64,000 bases of DNA from CAIWHR01 sp963823215 (lineage in GTDB: Bacteria > Pseudomonadota > Gammaproteobacteria > Burkholderiales > Casimicrobiaceae): NCBI GenBank assembly GCA_963823215.1, contig CAWGKT010000012.1, forward strand, positions 434,001 through 498,000. Direction: 5' to 3'. Of the stretch, positions 45,244-54,235 are shown one piece after another. The notes beneath the pieces were generated by a model. It made no database searches, was not told the DNA's origin, and saw only the letters and a list, made by a program, of their open reading frames with translations. Both the position numbers and the translations under genes were made by a program. Positions within the stretch are counted from its first letter, which is position 1. Every line of letters begins with the position of its first letter.

Positions 45244-45846
45244 CGGAATCCTTTCAAGGCGCGAACAGATCTGGAATCGGCACCCAGACCGTTTTTCAAG
45301 CACGAAGGGCGCTTGGCGCCCTGACGATACATTGTTGGATCAAGAAATGCCAATTCACACGAATAGCCGACGTATAATCGCACAAAGTGGGCGATTAGCG
45401 CACATATTGTCGATATGCGCCCTTGACGCTGACATCGCGCCCGCCGTATCGTTCCCTGATCGGAAACGGGTGCTTCCCGCGACGATGGCGAGGGGTGCAG
45501 GCAGCCAACAAGAAGACAGCGCACCCGACCAGCGGCCCCGTGAATGGGTCGGAACTTACGGGCCCCGAGGCCGGGGCCGAGGAGAGAGGTCCGCAATCAT
45601 GGCGACCCTGTGTGCCATCCCGTGCTCGCCAACGCTCGAGCCGCGCACGATGGCGCCGCCGCAATGGCCGCCGAATTGCCGGCCGCCCGCGCCGGCGGAC
45701 AAAGGCGAAAATTCGGGCTTCCTTTCCGCATGAAACTCGCCCAGTCTTCCAATGCGAGGTTTCGATTCATTGCTATTGCCAGGCAAGCCGGCAGTTCTGC
45801 GGCGACTCGGTGTGTTGATCTGACCATCCAAGAACGGAGGAACACC
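45244..45846. promoter_or_regulatory. 603-nt divergent control region between iclR and the catabolic locus
   Basis: No supported gene lies here. AT-richer DNA around 45330-45420 holds TATAAT at 45373-45378 (plus strand), an imperfect palindrome at 45398-45420 with CATAT / ATATG arms flanked by GCGCA / GCGC, and an imperfect dyad GTGGGCGATTAGCGCAC just left of it. These are the best candidates for IclR binding and for the promoter of the plus-strand operon. The remaining 420 nt up to tctC would be a long leader in which no riboswitch or RNA gene was recognised. Confidence 0.45.
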
Positions 45847-46848
45847 ATGTCTTATCGGAAACTTCTCGGGGCTGCGGCCCTGTCCCTATTCGCCAGCATG
45901 AGCACGGCGGCACCCTACCCCGAGCGCGAACTCTCCGGTGTCATCATGTGGGGTGCAGGCGGTGCGACGGACGTCGTCGCGCGTGCGGTCACGCCCCACG
46001 CCGAGGAGGCCCTGGGCAGGAAGATCGTGCTGGTGAACAAATCCGGCGGCACCGGCGCGATCTCGACCAACTTTGTCAATAACGCGCCGTCCGACGGCTA
46101 CACGCTGCTCTACGGCGCTGAGAACCCGCAGTTGCACCAGGTGCTCGCCATCGCCGATTTCGGCTACGAGAAGTTCTATCCCGTCAACGTACTCGGACGC
46201 GGCATCGCCGTCATCGTCGTGAAGAACGACGCGCCGTGGAATTCGGTCAAGGACTTCGTCGAGGACGCGAAGAAGCGCCCGGGCAAGCTCAAGATGGGTT
46301 CGACCGGGCCTGGCGGGCTGCCGCACACGGTTGGCTCGATGCTGAACTCGATCACCAAGTTCCAGGTCATTGCGGTGCCCTTCGACGGAGAAGGCCCCGG
46401 CCTCACGGCGCTGATGGGCGGGCACGTCGACATGATGCCGGTGGGCGCGGGGGCAGCGACCGAGAACATCAAGGCGGGACGGGTGAAGGCGCTCGCGGTG
46501 ATTGACGCCGAGCCGTTCCCGATCGCGGGGTTGCCCAGCGTCCCTCCGATCACCAAGGACTACCCGGAGTTCGGAAAGTATCTGCCATGGGGGCCGTTCT
46601 ACGGTGTGTGGGTCAGGCGGGATACGCCCGACGACGTCAAGGCGGTACTGGTAAAGGCGTTCAAGACCGCCGGCGCCAACCCGCAGTTCGTGACGCTGAT
46701 GAAGGACCGCGGCAACGTGATGATGAACACGTCGGGCGCAGAAGCCGACGCCTTCCTGAAGAAGTGGCAGTCGGTGACTTCGTGGGTGCTGCAGGACGTG
46801 GGAGCGGCCAAGGCTTCGCCTGAGAAATTCGGCATCCCGAAACCCTGA
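45847..46848 (+). CDS. TctC/Bug-family periplasmic solute-binding protein
   Basis: A 333-residue substrate-binding component of a tripartite tricarboxylate-type (TTT) transporter. It has a signal peptide (MSYRKLLGAAALSLFASMSTAA) and a two-lobe Bug fold: YPERELSGVIMWGAGGATDVVARAV, IVLVNKSGGTGAISTNFV, DGYTLLYG, KLKMGSTGPGGLPHTVGSML, VPFDGEGPGLTALMGGHVDMMPVGAG and VKALAVIDAEPF. Bug proteins bind carboxylates through water-bridged contacts; the ligand is not predictable. GGAGG at 45835-45839 sets the start. It is followed by tctB and tctA. Confidence 0.95.
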   Translation: MSYRKLLGAAALSLFASMSTAAPYPERELSGVIMWGAGGATDVVARAVTPHAEEALGRKIVLVNKSGGTGAISTNFVNNAPSDGYTLLYGAENPQLHQVLAIADFGYEKFYPVNVLGRGIAVIVVKNDAPWNSVKDFVEDAKKRPGKLKMGSTGPGGLPHTVGSMLNSITKFQVIAVPFDGEGPGLTALMGGHVDMMPVGAGAATENIKAGRVKALAVIDAEPFPIAGLPSVPPITKDYPEFGKYLPWGPFYGVWVRRDTPDDVKAVLVKAFKTAGANPQFVTLMKDRGNVMMNTSGAEADAFLKKWQSVTSWVLQDVGAAKASPEKFGIPKP

Positions 46849-46919
46849 TCGCAGGCGGGGCCCGCCTCGGCCGGGCCCCGGGTCCCGCAATGCTCACCTT
46901 CATCCGCAAGGAGTAGTGC

Positions 46920-47417
46920 ATGGAAGCGTCCCGCCACCGCGTCCCCGGCGAACTCGTCTTCGCGGTGGCCATGCTGCTGTTCGGTCTGACGGCGCTGTGG
47001 CTCGCGTGGCGGATCGCGGGCTTCTCGTCCTGGAGCTCGCCGGGCGTGATGCCGATGGTCGCCACGGCGGCGATGAGCGGCTCGGCGCTCGTGATCCTGC
47101 GCAACACGCTGCGCATGCGGCGCCCCGAAATCGAAGCCGGCAGCACGCTGCCGCGCCAGTTCTTCCGTCGGGTCACGCCGCTTTGCGTCGTGCTGTTCAC
47201 GGCGCTGATCGTCGTCTACATGCTGGTGCTCGAGCCCGTCGGCTTCGTCCTGAGCTCGTTCGCCTTCCTGGTCGCGTCGATGCTTGCGCTCGGCAGCCGG
47301 CGGATCCTGTTCACCATCGTCGTCAGCGCCGTGTCGCTGGCGGTGATCTACGTCATCTTCCAGACGGCGTTCTCGGTCGTGCTACCGGAAGGCATCCTAC
47401 GGGGAGTTCTTCGATGA
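46920..47417 (+). CDS. TctB-family small membrane subunit of the TTT transporter
   Basis: 165 residues with four membrane helices (ELVFAVAMLLFGLTALWLAW; GVMPMVATAAMSGSALVIL; VVLFTALIVVYMLVLEPVGFVLSSFAFLVASMLAL; ILFTIVVSAVSLAVIYVIFQ), the usual TctB size and topology. The ending VVLPEGILRGVLR matches the family pattern (F-x-x-x-L-P-x-G). CAAGGAG lies just before the ATG at 46920. Confidence 0.92.
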   Translation: MEASRHRVPGELVFAVAMLLFGLTALWLAWRIAGFSSWSSPGVMPMVATAAMSGSALVILRNTLRMRRPEIEAGSTLPRQFFRRVTPLCVVLFTALIVVYMLVLEPVGFVLSSFAFLVASMLALGSRRILFTIVVSAVSLAVIYVIFQTAFSVVLPEGILRGVLR

Positions 47418-47423
47418 ACGCCG

Positions 47424-47501
47424 CCGGGCCGTCCCAAGGCGTTCATTGCGCCGCCTGGGAGGCAGCGCAATGACGTCAGCCGCAAGCGTGGGGGCCTAAC
47501 C
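47424..47501 (+). repeat. dispersed intergenic repeat, copy C
   Basis: CCGGGCCGTCCCAAGGCG, then a diverged centre (CATTGCGCCGCCTGGGAGGC), then GTCAGCCGCAAGCGTGGGGG and a short tail ending at the tctA ATG. The right end (GCCGCAAGCGTGGGGG) is identical to that of copy B. It fills the tctB-tctA gap and provides the only purine-rich sequence for tctA translation. Confidence 0.75.
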
Positions 47502-49016
47502 ATGACCGAGGCGCTCTCGTATTTCTTCCTGTCGTGGACGAACCCGTATTTGCTCTTCCTGACGGCGGCGGGCACGCTGGCCGGCATCTATGTCGGCGCG
47601 ATTCCCGGCCTGTCGGTGACGATGGCCGTCTCGATCCTGATCTCGTTCACGTTCAAGTGGCATGTGAACGAGGCATTGGCACTGATCGCGGGCATCTTCC
47701 TTGGCGGCGTCTATGGCGGCTCGCGCAGCGCGATCCTGCTCAACATCCCAGGGGCGCCGGCAGCGATCGCCACTGCTCTCGATGGCTACCCGATGGCCAA
47801 GCGCGGCGAGGCCGGTACGGCGATCGGGCTCACGACGGTCGTGTCCGTGCTGGGTGGATTCATCGGCATCATCGCGCTGGCAGCAGGGGCGCCGGCGCTG
47901 TCCAAGCTGTCGCTGCTGTTCGCGCCCCGTGATTACCTGCTGCTCGCGATCTGGGGCATCCTGCTGGTGGGGAGCCTGTCCGGCGAATCGCTGGCGAAAG
48001 GCATTTTCGCCGGGGCGGTGGGTGTGCTGTTCGGAATGGTCGGCCTCGATCCGATGACCGCGGAAGGCCGCTTCACTTTCGGGTCCATCCAGCTGACTGG
48101 GGGCATTCCCTATGTCGCGGCGATGATCGGCTTCTTCGGCGTCGCCGAGGTGCTGGTCCAGCTTCATCACCTCGATGTGACGCCGGTCAAGCAGAACGTC
48201 GAGAAGATCATGCCGTCCTGGGCCTTGCTGAGAAAGCACCTGCCGCTCGGGCTGCGCTGTTCGTCGATCGGCGTGGTGATCGGCGCGCTGCCCGGCGCCG
48301 GTGGCGACATCGCGGCACTGATGGCCTATGACCACGCGAAGCGCACGACCAAAAATCCATCGCGGCCCTTCGGCGAGGGCGCGTACGAAGGCCTCGTCGC
48401 GCCCGAATCAGCGAACAACGCAGCGGTCGGCGGTGCGTACATTCCGATGCTGACGCTGGGCATTCCGGGCGACGCGGTGACGGCGGTGATCATCGGCGCG
48501 CTCTACATCCACGGCCTGAAGCCCGGGCCGATGATGTTGATCGAGACGCCGCACCTCTTCTGGTTCGTCGTGGGCAACCTCACGCTCGCCAACATCTTCC
48601 TGCTGCCGCTGGGCCTGTCCGGCATCCGCATCTTCGCCAAGATCGTCGAGACGCCGAAGCCGATCCTGCTGCCGCTAATCCTCGTGCTGTCGGCGGTCGG
48701 CACCTATGCGATCCAGAACAATCCCGTCGACATCTACTGGATGCTGGGCTTCGGCGTGCTCGGCTACTTCATGAAGATGTACGGCTTCCAGGTCGGTCCG
48801 GTGATCCTCGGCATAATCCTCGGACCGCTGATGGACGTGTCGTACCGGCGTGCGATGATCTCGACCGGCGACGATCCGCCGGCGTTCCTGGGCGAATTCC
48901 TCTCGAGCCCCATCTCGGCCATCCTCACCGCTGCGCTGGCGTTGACGATCCTCAGCCAGACGACGCTGTGGGGCAAGCTGACCGGCCGCAAGCCCGCCCT
49001 CAAGGCCGCGGGGTGA
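47502..49016 (+). CDS. TctA-family large membrane subunit of the TTT transporter
   Basis: 504 residues, about 12 membrane helices. TctA signatures: LTAAGTLAGIYVGAIPGLSVTMAVSIL, IAGIFLGGVYGGSRSAILLNIPGAPAAIATALDGYPMAKRGEAG, GALPGAGGDIAALMAYDHAKRT, VAPESANNAAVGGAYIPMLTLGIPGDAVTAV and the C-terminal GPLMDVSYRRAMISTGDDP. With TctB and TctC it forms a cation-coupled secondary transporter for carboxylates. The ATG at 47502 directly follows the intergenic repeat. Confidence 0.95.
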   Translation: MTEALSYFFLSWTNPYLLFLTAAGTLAGIYVGAIPGLSVTMAVSILISFTFKWHVNEALALIAGIFLGGVYGGSRSAILLNIPGAPAAIATALDGYPMAKRGEAGTAIGLTTVVSVLGGFIGIIALAAGAPALSKLSLLFAPRDYLLLAIWGILLVGSLSGESLAKGIFAGAVGVLFGMVGLDPMTAEGRFTFGSIQLTGGIPYVAAMIGFFGVAEVLVQLHHLDVTPVKQNVEKIMPSWALLRKHLPLGLRCSSIGVVIGALPGAGGDIAALMAYDHAKRTTKNPSRPFGEGAYEGLVAPESANNAAVGGAYIPMLTLGIPGDAVTAVIIGALYIHGLKPGPMMLIETPHLFWFVVGNLTLANIFLLPLGLSGIRIFAKIVETPKPILLPLILVLSAVGTYAIQNNPVDIYWMLGFGVLGYFMKMYGFQVGPVILGIILGPLMDVSYRRAMISTGDDPPAFLGEFLSSPISAILTAALALTILSQTTLWGKLTGRKPALKAAG

Positions 49017-49046
49017 TTGCGGTGACCGATACGGGGAGAGATTGCC

Positions 49047-49829
49047 GTGGTTGAACCAAAGCCGATCCGATTGCGCGGGAAGACCGTCGGTGGAGGAGCG
49101 TTTCCGCTGATCTGCACGCCGCTCGTCGGCCGCACCCGCGACGCCGTGCTCGCGGAAGTTGATGCGGTATTGCCCAAAAAGCCTGACGTGCTCGAATGGC
49201 GGGTCGACTTCTTCGCGGCGCTCGGCGACGCCGCGCACGTGATCGACACCGCCCGCGCCATCCGCGAGCGGGTCGGGCCGGTTCCGCTGATGTTCACACG
49301 CCGCTCGTCGCTGGAGGGCGGCGAGAAGATCGCGTTGGTTGAACCCCAGGTCGTGCAGCTCTACGTCGACGTCTGTGCGAGCCACCTCGTCGATATGATC
49401 GACTACGAGACCGTCAACGCCGCAGCGGACTTCCGCCGGCTGCGCACGGCCTCGCGCGAGCACGGCATCGCGCTGATCGGTTCGTACCACAACTTCCAGG
49501 CCACGCCGGACGCCGCCGCGCTCGGCGCCAAGTTCGCCCTCGCGCACGAGCTCGAGGCGGACATCGCGAAGGTGGCGGTGATGCCCAAGGGGCCGCCGGA
49601 CGTGCTGACCCTCCTCGGCGCCACCTTCGATGCGAGCCAATCGCTGCCGATCCCGCTGATCAGCATGTCGATGGGTCCGTACGGCTCGCTGTCGCGGATG
49701 GTCGGCTTCGTCTACGGCTCCGCGCTCACCTGGGCCGTCGGCAAGAGCAGCTCGGCCCCAGGCCAGGTTCCCATCGAGGACCTGCGCGCCGTGCTCGCGA
49801 CCGTACGCAAGACTGTGCTTGGAAGCTGA
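49047..49829 (+). CDS. type I 3-dehydroquinate dehydratase (catalytically complete copy)
   Basis: A 260-residue TIM-barrel enzyme converting 3-dehydroquinate to 3-dehydroshikimate through a Schiff base. The key residues are present: EWRVDFF (Glu50, Arg52), His148 in GSYHNFQATP, and the imine-forming Lys175 in ADIAKVAVMP; ISMSMGPYGSLSR closes the site. It starts with GTG at 49047. Placement behind a carboxylate transporter and before dehydrogenase and lyase genes suggests a catabolic rather than biosynthetic role. A second, altered copy lies at 55.1 kb. Confidence 0.92.
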   Translation: MVEPKPIRLRGKTVGGGAFPLICTPLVGRTRDAVLAEVDAVLPKKPDVLEWRVDFFAALGDAAHVIDTARAIRERVGPVPLMFTRRSSLEGGEKIALVEPQVVQLYVDVCASHLVDMIDYETVNAAADFRRLRTASREHGIALIGSYHNFQATPDAAALGAKFALAHELEADIAKVAVMPKGPPDVLTLLGATFDASQSLPIPLISMSMGPYGSLSRMVGFVYGSALTWAVGKSSSAPGQVPIEDLRAVLATVRKTVLGS

Positions 49830-49930
49830 CGCATAACTGAGGACTTTCGTAGACCGAACCACCCACCACGAATGCAGGCAGCGCCGATGCGCTGCCACCC
49901 ATCGATCCAACCGTACCGGGAGACACGCAG

Positions 49931-51379
49931 ATGGCCACCACCCCCGAAGTCAAGAAAGGCATCACCGAGGAACAGCAGCAGGAGCTCGACACGGTCTTCG
50001 AGCGCGCGCGGAAGGCGCTGGCGATCATCGCGACCTACGACCAGGTGCGCGTCGACCGCCTGTGCCAGGCGGTGGCCTGGGCGGTGGCGAACAAGCAGAC
50101 GTTCACGCGCCTCGTCGACATGGGCATCGAGGAGAGCCGATTGGGCGACGCGGTGAGCCGGATGGGCAAGCGGATGAAGATCCGCGGCGTACTGCGCGAC
50201 GCGCTGCGGCAGAAGAGTGTGGGCATCATCGAGGAGCTGCCGGAGAAAGGCATCGTCAAGTACGGCAAGCCGGCCGGGATCATCGCCTGCATCGTGCCGA
50301 CGACCAATCCGGATCTCACGCCGGCCGGCAACGCGATCTACGGGATCAAGGCGCGCGACGTCGTCATCTTCTCGCCCCATCCGCGCTCCAAGAAGACTTC
50401 GTTCGAAACCGTACGGCTGATGCGCGAGGCGCTGGAGCGCGAGGGCGCGCCGGCCGACATCCTGCAGTGCCTGACCAGGGTCAACATCCCGATGTCGCAG
50501 GCGCTGATGGCGCGCGCCGACCTGATCGTCGCCACCGGTGGCCAGCCGATGGTCCGCGCGGCATACAGCTCGGGCACGCCCGCGTACGGCGTCGGCGCGG
50601 GCAACTCGACGATGGTCATCGACGAGACCGCGAACATCGAGGAAGCCGCACGCAATACGCGCCTGTCGAAGACCTCGGACTTCGGCTCGGGCTGCTCGGC
50701 CGACGGCAACCTGATCATCGAGGCCTCGATCTTCGACCAGCTGGTGAAACAGCTGCAGGTCGAGGGCGGCTATCTCGCGAACGACGCGGAAAAGGCGGCG
50801 CTGCGCCGCGCGATGTGGGACGACGAGGCGCACCGCACGCCCGACACTGTCGCGATCGCCCCGCAGCAGCTCGCCAAGGCGGCCGGCTTCACGATCCCTG
50901 CCGATCGCAAGTTCATTATCGTCCACGGCGACGGCATCGGGAAGGAACACGCGTACTCCGGCGAGAAGCTGACGACGCTGCTCGCCGTTTACAAATACCA
51001 GGGTTTCGACCAGGCGCTCGACATGATGCGCGGCATCTACGAGGTTGGCGGCAAGGGCCACTCCTGCGGCATCTACTCGTTCGACCAGGACCACATCCAC
51101 CGGCTCGCGCTGGCGGCACCGGTGTCGCGGATCATGGTGCGGCAGCCGCAATCGAAGGCGAATGCCGGGGCATTCAACAACGGGATGCCGATGACCTCGA
51201 GCCTCGGCTGCGGCACGTGGGGCGGCAACATCGTCTCCGAGAACGTGCACTTAAAACACTACATGAACACGACGTGGGTCTCGGTGCCGATCAAGGAGGA
51301 CAAGCCGTCGGACGAGGAGCTCTTCGGCGATTTCTACGACCCGGCGCTCGAAGCCGAAGTCGAGACGATCACGACCTGA
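49931..51379 (+). CDS. CoA-acylating aldehyde dehydrogenase (SauS/EutE/AdhE-N type)
   Basis: 482 residues. It resembles the acylating aldehyde dehydrogenases: KYGKPAGIIACIVPTTNPDLTPAGNAIYGIKARDVVIFSPHPRSKKTS near the N-terminus, catalytic Cys255 in SDFGSGCSADGNL, and C-terminal YEVGGKGHSCGIYSFDQ, FNNGMPMTSSLGCGTWGGN and HYMNTTWVSVPI. Members oxidise an aldehyde with NAD(P)+ to the CoA thioester (acetaldehyde, sulfoacetaldehyde, propionaldehyde). The aldehyde here is unknown; the downstream ThDP enzyme is a plausible source. It is 43 nt upstream of the citryl-CoA-lyase-like gene. Its start MATTPEVKKGIT has AGACACGCAG before it, a weak site. Confidence 0.88.
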   Translation: MATTPEVKKGITEEQQQELDTVFERARKALAIIATYDQVRVDRLCQAVAWAVANKQTFTRLVDMGIEESRLGDAVSRMGKRMKIRGVLRDALRQKSVGIIEELPEKGIVKYGKPAGIIACIVPTTNPDLTPAGNAIYGIKARDVVIFSPHPRSKKTSFETVRLMREALEREGAPADILQCLTRVNIPMSQALMARADLIVATGGQPMVRAAYSSGTPAYGVGAGNSTMVIDETANIEEAARNTRLSKTSDFGSGCSADGNLIIEASIFDQLVKQLQVEGGYLANDAEKAALRRAMWDDEAHRTPDTVAIAPQQLAKAAGFTIPADRKFIIVHGDGIGKEHAYSGEKLTTLLAVYKYQGFDQALDMMRGIYEVGGKGHSCGIYSFDQDHIHRLALAAPVSRIMVRQPQSKANAGAFNNGMPMTSSLGCGTWGGNIVSENVHLKHYMNTTWVSVPIKEDKPSDEELFGDFYDPALEAEVETITT

Positions 51380-51422
51380 CCGCCGGAACGGGCGCTGCAC
51401 CGCAATCACCAACGAGACCTCC

Positions 51423-52283
51423 ATGACGACCAAGACACCCGAAGAACTGCTTGCCGACGCGTCCGCCTGGTGGGACACGGCGATCATCGACATTCATCCG
51501 GGGAAGATCGCGATCCGCGGCTATCCGATCGAGGAGCTGATCGGCCGCGTGCGCTTTCCCGACATGATCTGGCTGATGCTGCGCGGCGAATTGCCGTCAC
51601 GCGGGCAGTCGGACCTCCTCGAAGCGGCGATGGTGCCCGGCGTCGACCACGGCCCGCACGCGCCCTCCATTGCGATCGCACGGATGGCGGTGACCTGCGG
51701 CCTGCCGGTCAACGGGGCGATGGCCTCGGCGATCAACGTGCTCGACGACATCCACGGCGGCGCGGGACAGCAGTGCATGGAGCTCTATCGCGAGATCGAG
51801 GCCGAGGCCGGCCCGGACGGCGATCTTGTCGCAGCCGCCACGGCCGTCATCGAGCGCCACCGCGCGGCTGGCGAGAAGATCGTGCCCGGGTTCGGCCACC
51901 GCTTCCATCCGGTCGATCCGAGGACCGCACCGCTGTTCGCGCTGGTAGCGAAGGCGCAAGCCGCCGGTGTCGTGTCCGGCCGCTTCGCCGCGATCGGCCA
52001 CGCGGTCGAGGCCGCGATCTCGGCGCTCAAGGGGCGCCACATCCCGATGAACATCGACGGCATCACGGCCGTGATCTTCTGCGAGCTGGGCTTCGAGCCG
52101 GAGCTCGGCCGCGGCCTGTTCGCCCTGTCGCGCGCAGTCGGTATTCTCGCCCACGCCTGGGAACAGAAGCAAAGGGGGCGCCGCATCATGGGGCCCATGC
52201 CGAGGGAGATTCCGTACCGCTACAGCGGGCCGGCGCGCCGCGCCGTGCCCGCGGAGACCGATTCCGCCGCCGGCACACGCTAG
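51423..52283 (+). CDS. citrate-synthase-fold lyase (citryl-CoA lyase-like)
   Basis: 286 residues, shorter than citrate synthase (about 430) and like the single-domain citryl-CoA lyase proteins. The three catalytic residues of the fold are recognisable: His111 in LDDIHGGAGQQ, His159 in PGFGHRFHPVDPR, and Asp212 in IPMNIDGITAV. PHAPSIAIARMAVTCG and LSRAVGILAHAWEQKQRGRRIMGP also fit. Such enzymes cleave or form a carboxy-acyl-CoA from acyl-CoA and an oxo acid. Position between an acylating dehydrogenase and a ThDP enzyme suggests it handles the acyl-CoA produced by the former. The substrate is unassigned. Confidence 0.85.
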   Translation: MTTKTPEELLADASAWWDTAIIDIHPGKIAIRGYPIEELIGRVRFPDMIWLMLRGELPSRGQSDLLEAAMVPGVDHGPHAPSIAIARMAVTCGLPVNGAMASAINVLDDIHGGAGQQCMELYREIEAEAGPDGDLVAAATAVIERHRAAGEKIVPGFGHRFHPVDPRTAPLFALVAKAQAAGVVSGRFAAIGHAVEAAISALKGRHIPMNIDGITAVIFCELGFEPELGRGLFALSRAVGILAHAWEQKQRGRRIMGPMPREIPYRYSGPARRAVPAETDSAAGTR

Positions 52284-52356
52284 TGCTGTCGCCGAGCAAA
52301 CCACGACAACCCCCCGCGCCGGCACGATGCCGCGCGGACACGCAGGAGAAAGCTCG

Positions 52357-54123
52357 ATGAAGGCCCTGATTGCCAATCAGCTGGTGAAATACCTCGAGGC
52401 CCGCGGCGTGAAGCACATCTTCGGCTTGTGCGGCCACACCAACATCGCGGTGCTCGCCGCGCTGGAGAAGAGCCGGAAGATCAAGTTCGTCAACACGCGG
52501 CACGAGCAGGTCGCCGCGCACGCGGCCGATGGGTACGCGCGGGCGACGAACAAGGCGTCGGTGCTGCTGACGCACCTCTCCCCCGGGCTCACCAACGCGG
52601 CGACGGGTGTCGCCAATGCGGCACTCGACTCGATCCCGATGGTCGTGATCGCCGGCGACGTGCCGACGCATTATTACGGCAAGCATCCGCACCAGGAAGT
52701 CAATCTGCACGCGGACGCGTCGCAGTACGAGATCTACCGGCCGTTCGTCAAGCGCGCATGGCGCGTGGATTCGCCGCACCTCTTTCCGGAGATCATCGAG
52801 AAGGCGTTCGCGCTGGCCGAGAGCGGCCGCCCGGGCCCGGTGCTGGTCGACGTGCCGATGGACATCTTCTCCAGGGAGATCGACGTCGCGTTATGGAAGC
52901 GCGTCCTCGCCAACGCCAAGGCGCTGCACAAGCCGTCACTTGACGACGAGACCGCTGCGACGATCATTCGGGCCCTGCTCGCCGCGAAGACGCCGGTGCT
53001 CTACGCCGGCGGCGGCATCCTGCTCGCCGACGCGGCGACGCAGATGCGCGAGTTCGCCGAGCACCTGTCGCTGCCGATCGCGCACACGCTGATGGGCAAG
53101 GGCGCGCTGCCCGACGACCATCCGCTGATCCTCGGCATGACGGGGTTCTGGGGGACCAAGTTCATCAACGACAAGTGCAAGGGCGCCGACTGGATCCTGG
53201 GACTTGGCACGCGCTTTTCCGAAGCCGACTGCAGCTCGTGGGAAAGCAAATACACGTTCAACATCCCGCCGACGAAGCTCATCCACATCGATATCGACCC
53301 GGCCGAGATCGGGCGCAACTACCCCGTGGCGATCGGCGCGGTGGCGGACCTCAAGGAGGCGCTCAAGGTACTAAACCGGGTCGCCCGCAGGATCGCGCCG
53401 AAGGGAGTGGAGCGGCCCAAGCTGCTGGCCGAGATGGCGGCCAACCGCAAGAAATTCGTCGCCGGCAACAGGAAGGCGATGGAGAGCGACGCGTGGCCGA
53501 TGCGGCCCGAGCGGATCCTCGCCGACCTGCGCGCCGCCATGCCGCGCGACGCGGTTCTCTGCACCGACGTCGGATGGAACAAGAATGGCATGGCGCAGCA
53601 GTACCCGATCTACACGCCGGGCAGCGTCTATACGCCTGGCGGCTTCGCCACGATGGGCTTTGGCTCGCCGGCGGCGCTGGGTGCGAAGCTCGCCCGTCCC
53701 GACAAGGTCGTTGTGGCGCTGATCGGCGACGGCGGCTTCGGCCAGAACCCGGCAGCGCTCGCCACCGCGTTCGAGGAGGACATCGCGGTCATCTGGGTGA
53801 TCATGAACAACCACGCCTTCGGCACCATCGCCGGCCTCGAGCTGGCGCACTACGGCACGACCTTCGCCACGGTGTTCGAGAAGAACGGCAAGACCTGGTC
53901 GCCCGACTTCGCGGCGATCGCGCGCGCGTACGGCATCGAAGGCATCAAGATCAAGTCGGCCACGGAGTTCAAGCCGGCGCTGGAGCGCGCAATGAGAATG
54001 AACAAGCCGGTCGTGCTCGACGTCTACATGAAGAATGAGCCGGTGCCAACGGCCGGTCACTGGAACATCATGGACATCTACTCGCCGGGTAAGAAGGTCC
54101 ACCACGTCAGCACCGGCGGATGA
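52357..54123 (+). CDS. thiamine-diphosphate-dependent enzyme of the acetolactate-synthase family
   Basis: 588 residues with the three ThDP domains. Catalytic Glu50 sits in NTRHEQVAAHAADGYARA. The central domain starts around 190 (PVLYAGGGILLADAATQM). The PP domain has IGDGGFGQNPAALATAFEEDIAVIWVIMNN (GDG near 457, closing NN near 485). It is not an obvious biosynthetic acetolactate synthase, since no regulatory subunit follows and the N-terminal GLCGHTNIAVLAAL differs from IlvB. It could be an oxo-acid decarboxylase, a carboligase or a C-C lyase giving the aldehyde for the acylating dehydrogenase. CAGGAGAAAG precedes the ATG at 52357. Confidence 0.88.
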   Translation: MKALIANQLVKYLEARGVKHIFGLCGHTNIAVLAALEKSRKIKFVNTRHEQVAAHAADGYARATNKASVLLTHLSPGLTNAATGVANAALDSIPMVVIAGDVPTHYYGKHPHQEVNLHADASQYEIYRPFVKRAWRVDSPHLFPEIIEKAFALAESGRPGPVLVDVPMDIFSREIDVALWKRVLANAKALHKPSLDDETAATIIRALLAAKTPVLYAGGGILLADAATQMREFAEHLSLPIAHTLMGKGALPDDHPLILGMTGFWGTKFINDKCKGADWILGLGTRFSEADCSSWESKYTFNIPPTKLIHIDIDPAEIGRNYPVAIGAVADLKEALKVLNRVARRIAPKGVERPKLLAEMAANRKKFVAGNRKAMESDAWPMRPERILADLRAAMPRDAVLCTDVGWNKNGMAQQYPIYTPGSVYTPGGFATMGFGSPAALGAKLARPDKVVVALIGDGGFGQNPAALATAFEEDIAVIWVIMNNHAFGTIAGLELAHYGTTFATVFEKNGKTWSPDFAAIARAYGIEGIKIKSATEFKPALERAMRMNKPVVLDVYMKNEPVPTAGHWNIMDIYSPGKKVHHVSTGG

Positions 54124-54235
54124 CACCGGTGCGCGAAGGCACCGGGGCCGCTGCCGAAAGTGGGCCGCGGTCAAGGTCTCGACGGCGGCTGCACGGCGAC
54201 GCCGCGCGGCCCATACGCAGAGGAGGTCGAACAGA

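Noticed and set aside
52357..54123. Calling the ThDP enzyme sulfoacetaldehyde acetyltransferase (Xsc)
   Set aside because: The acylating dehydrogenase resembles SauS, which made sulfonate metabolism tempting. The N-terminal segment with TRHEQVAAHAADGYARA is acetolactate-synthase-like rather than Xsc-like, and no sulfite exporter or phosphotransacetylase gene is nearby.
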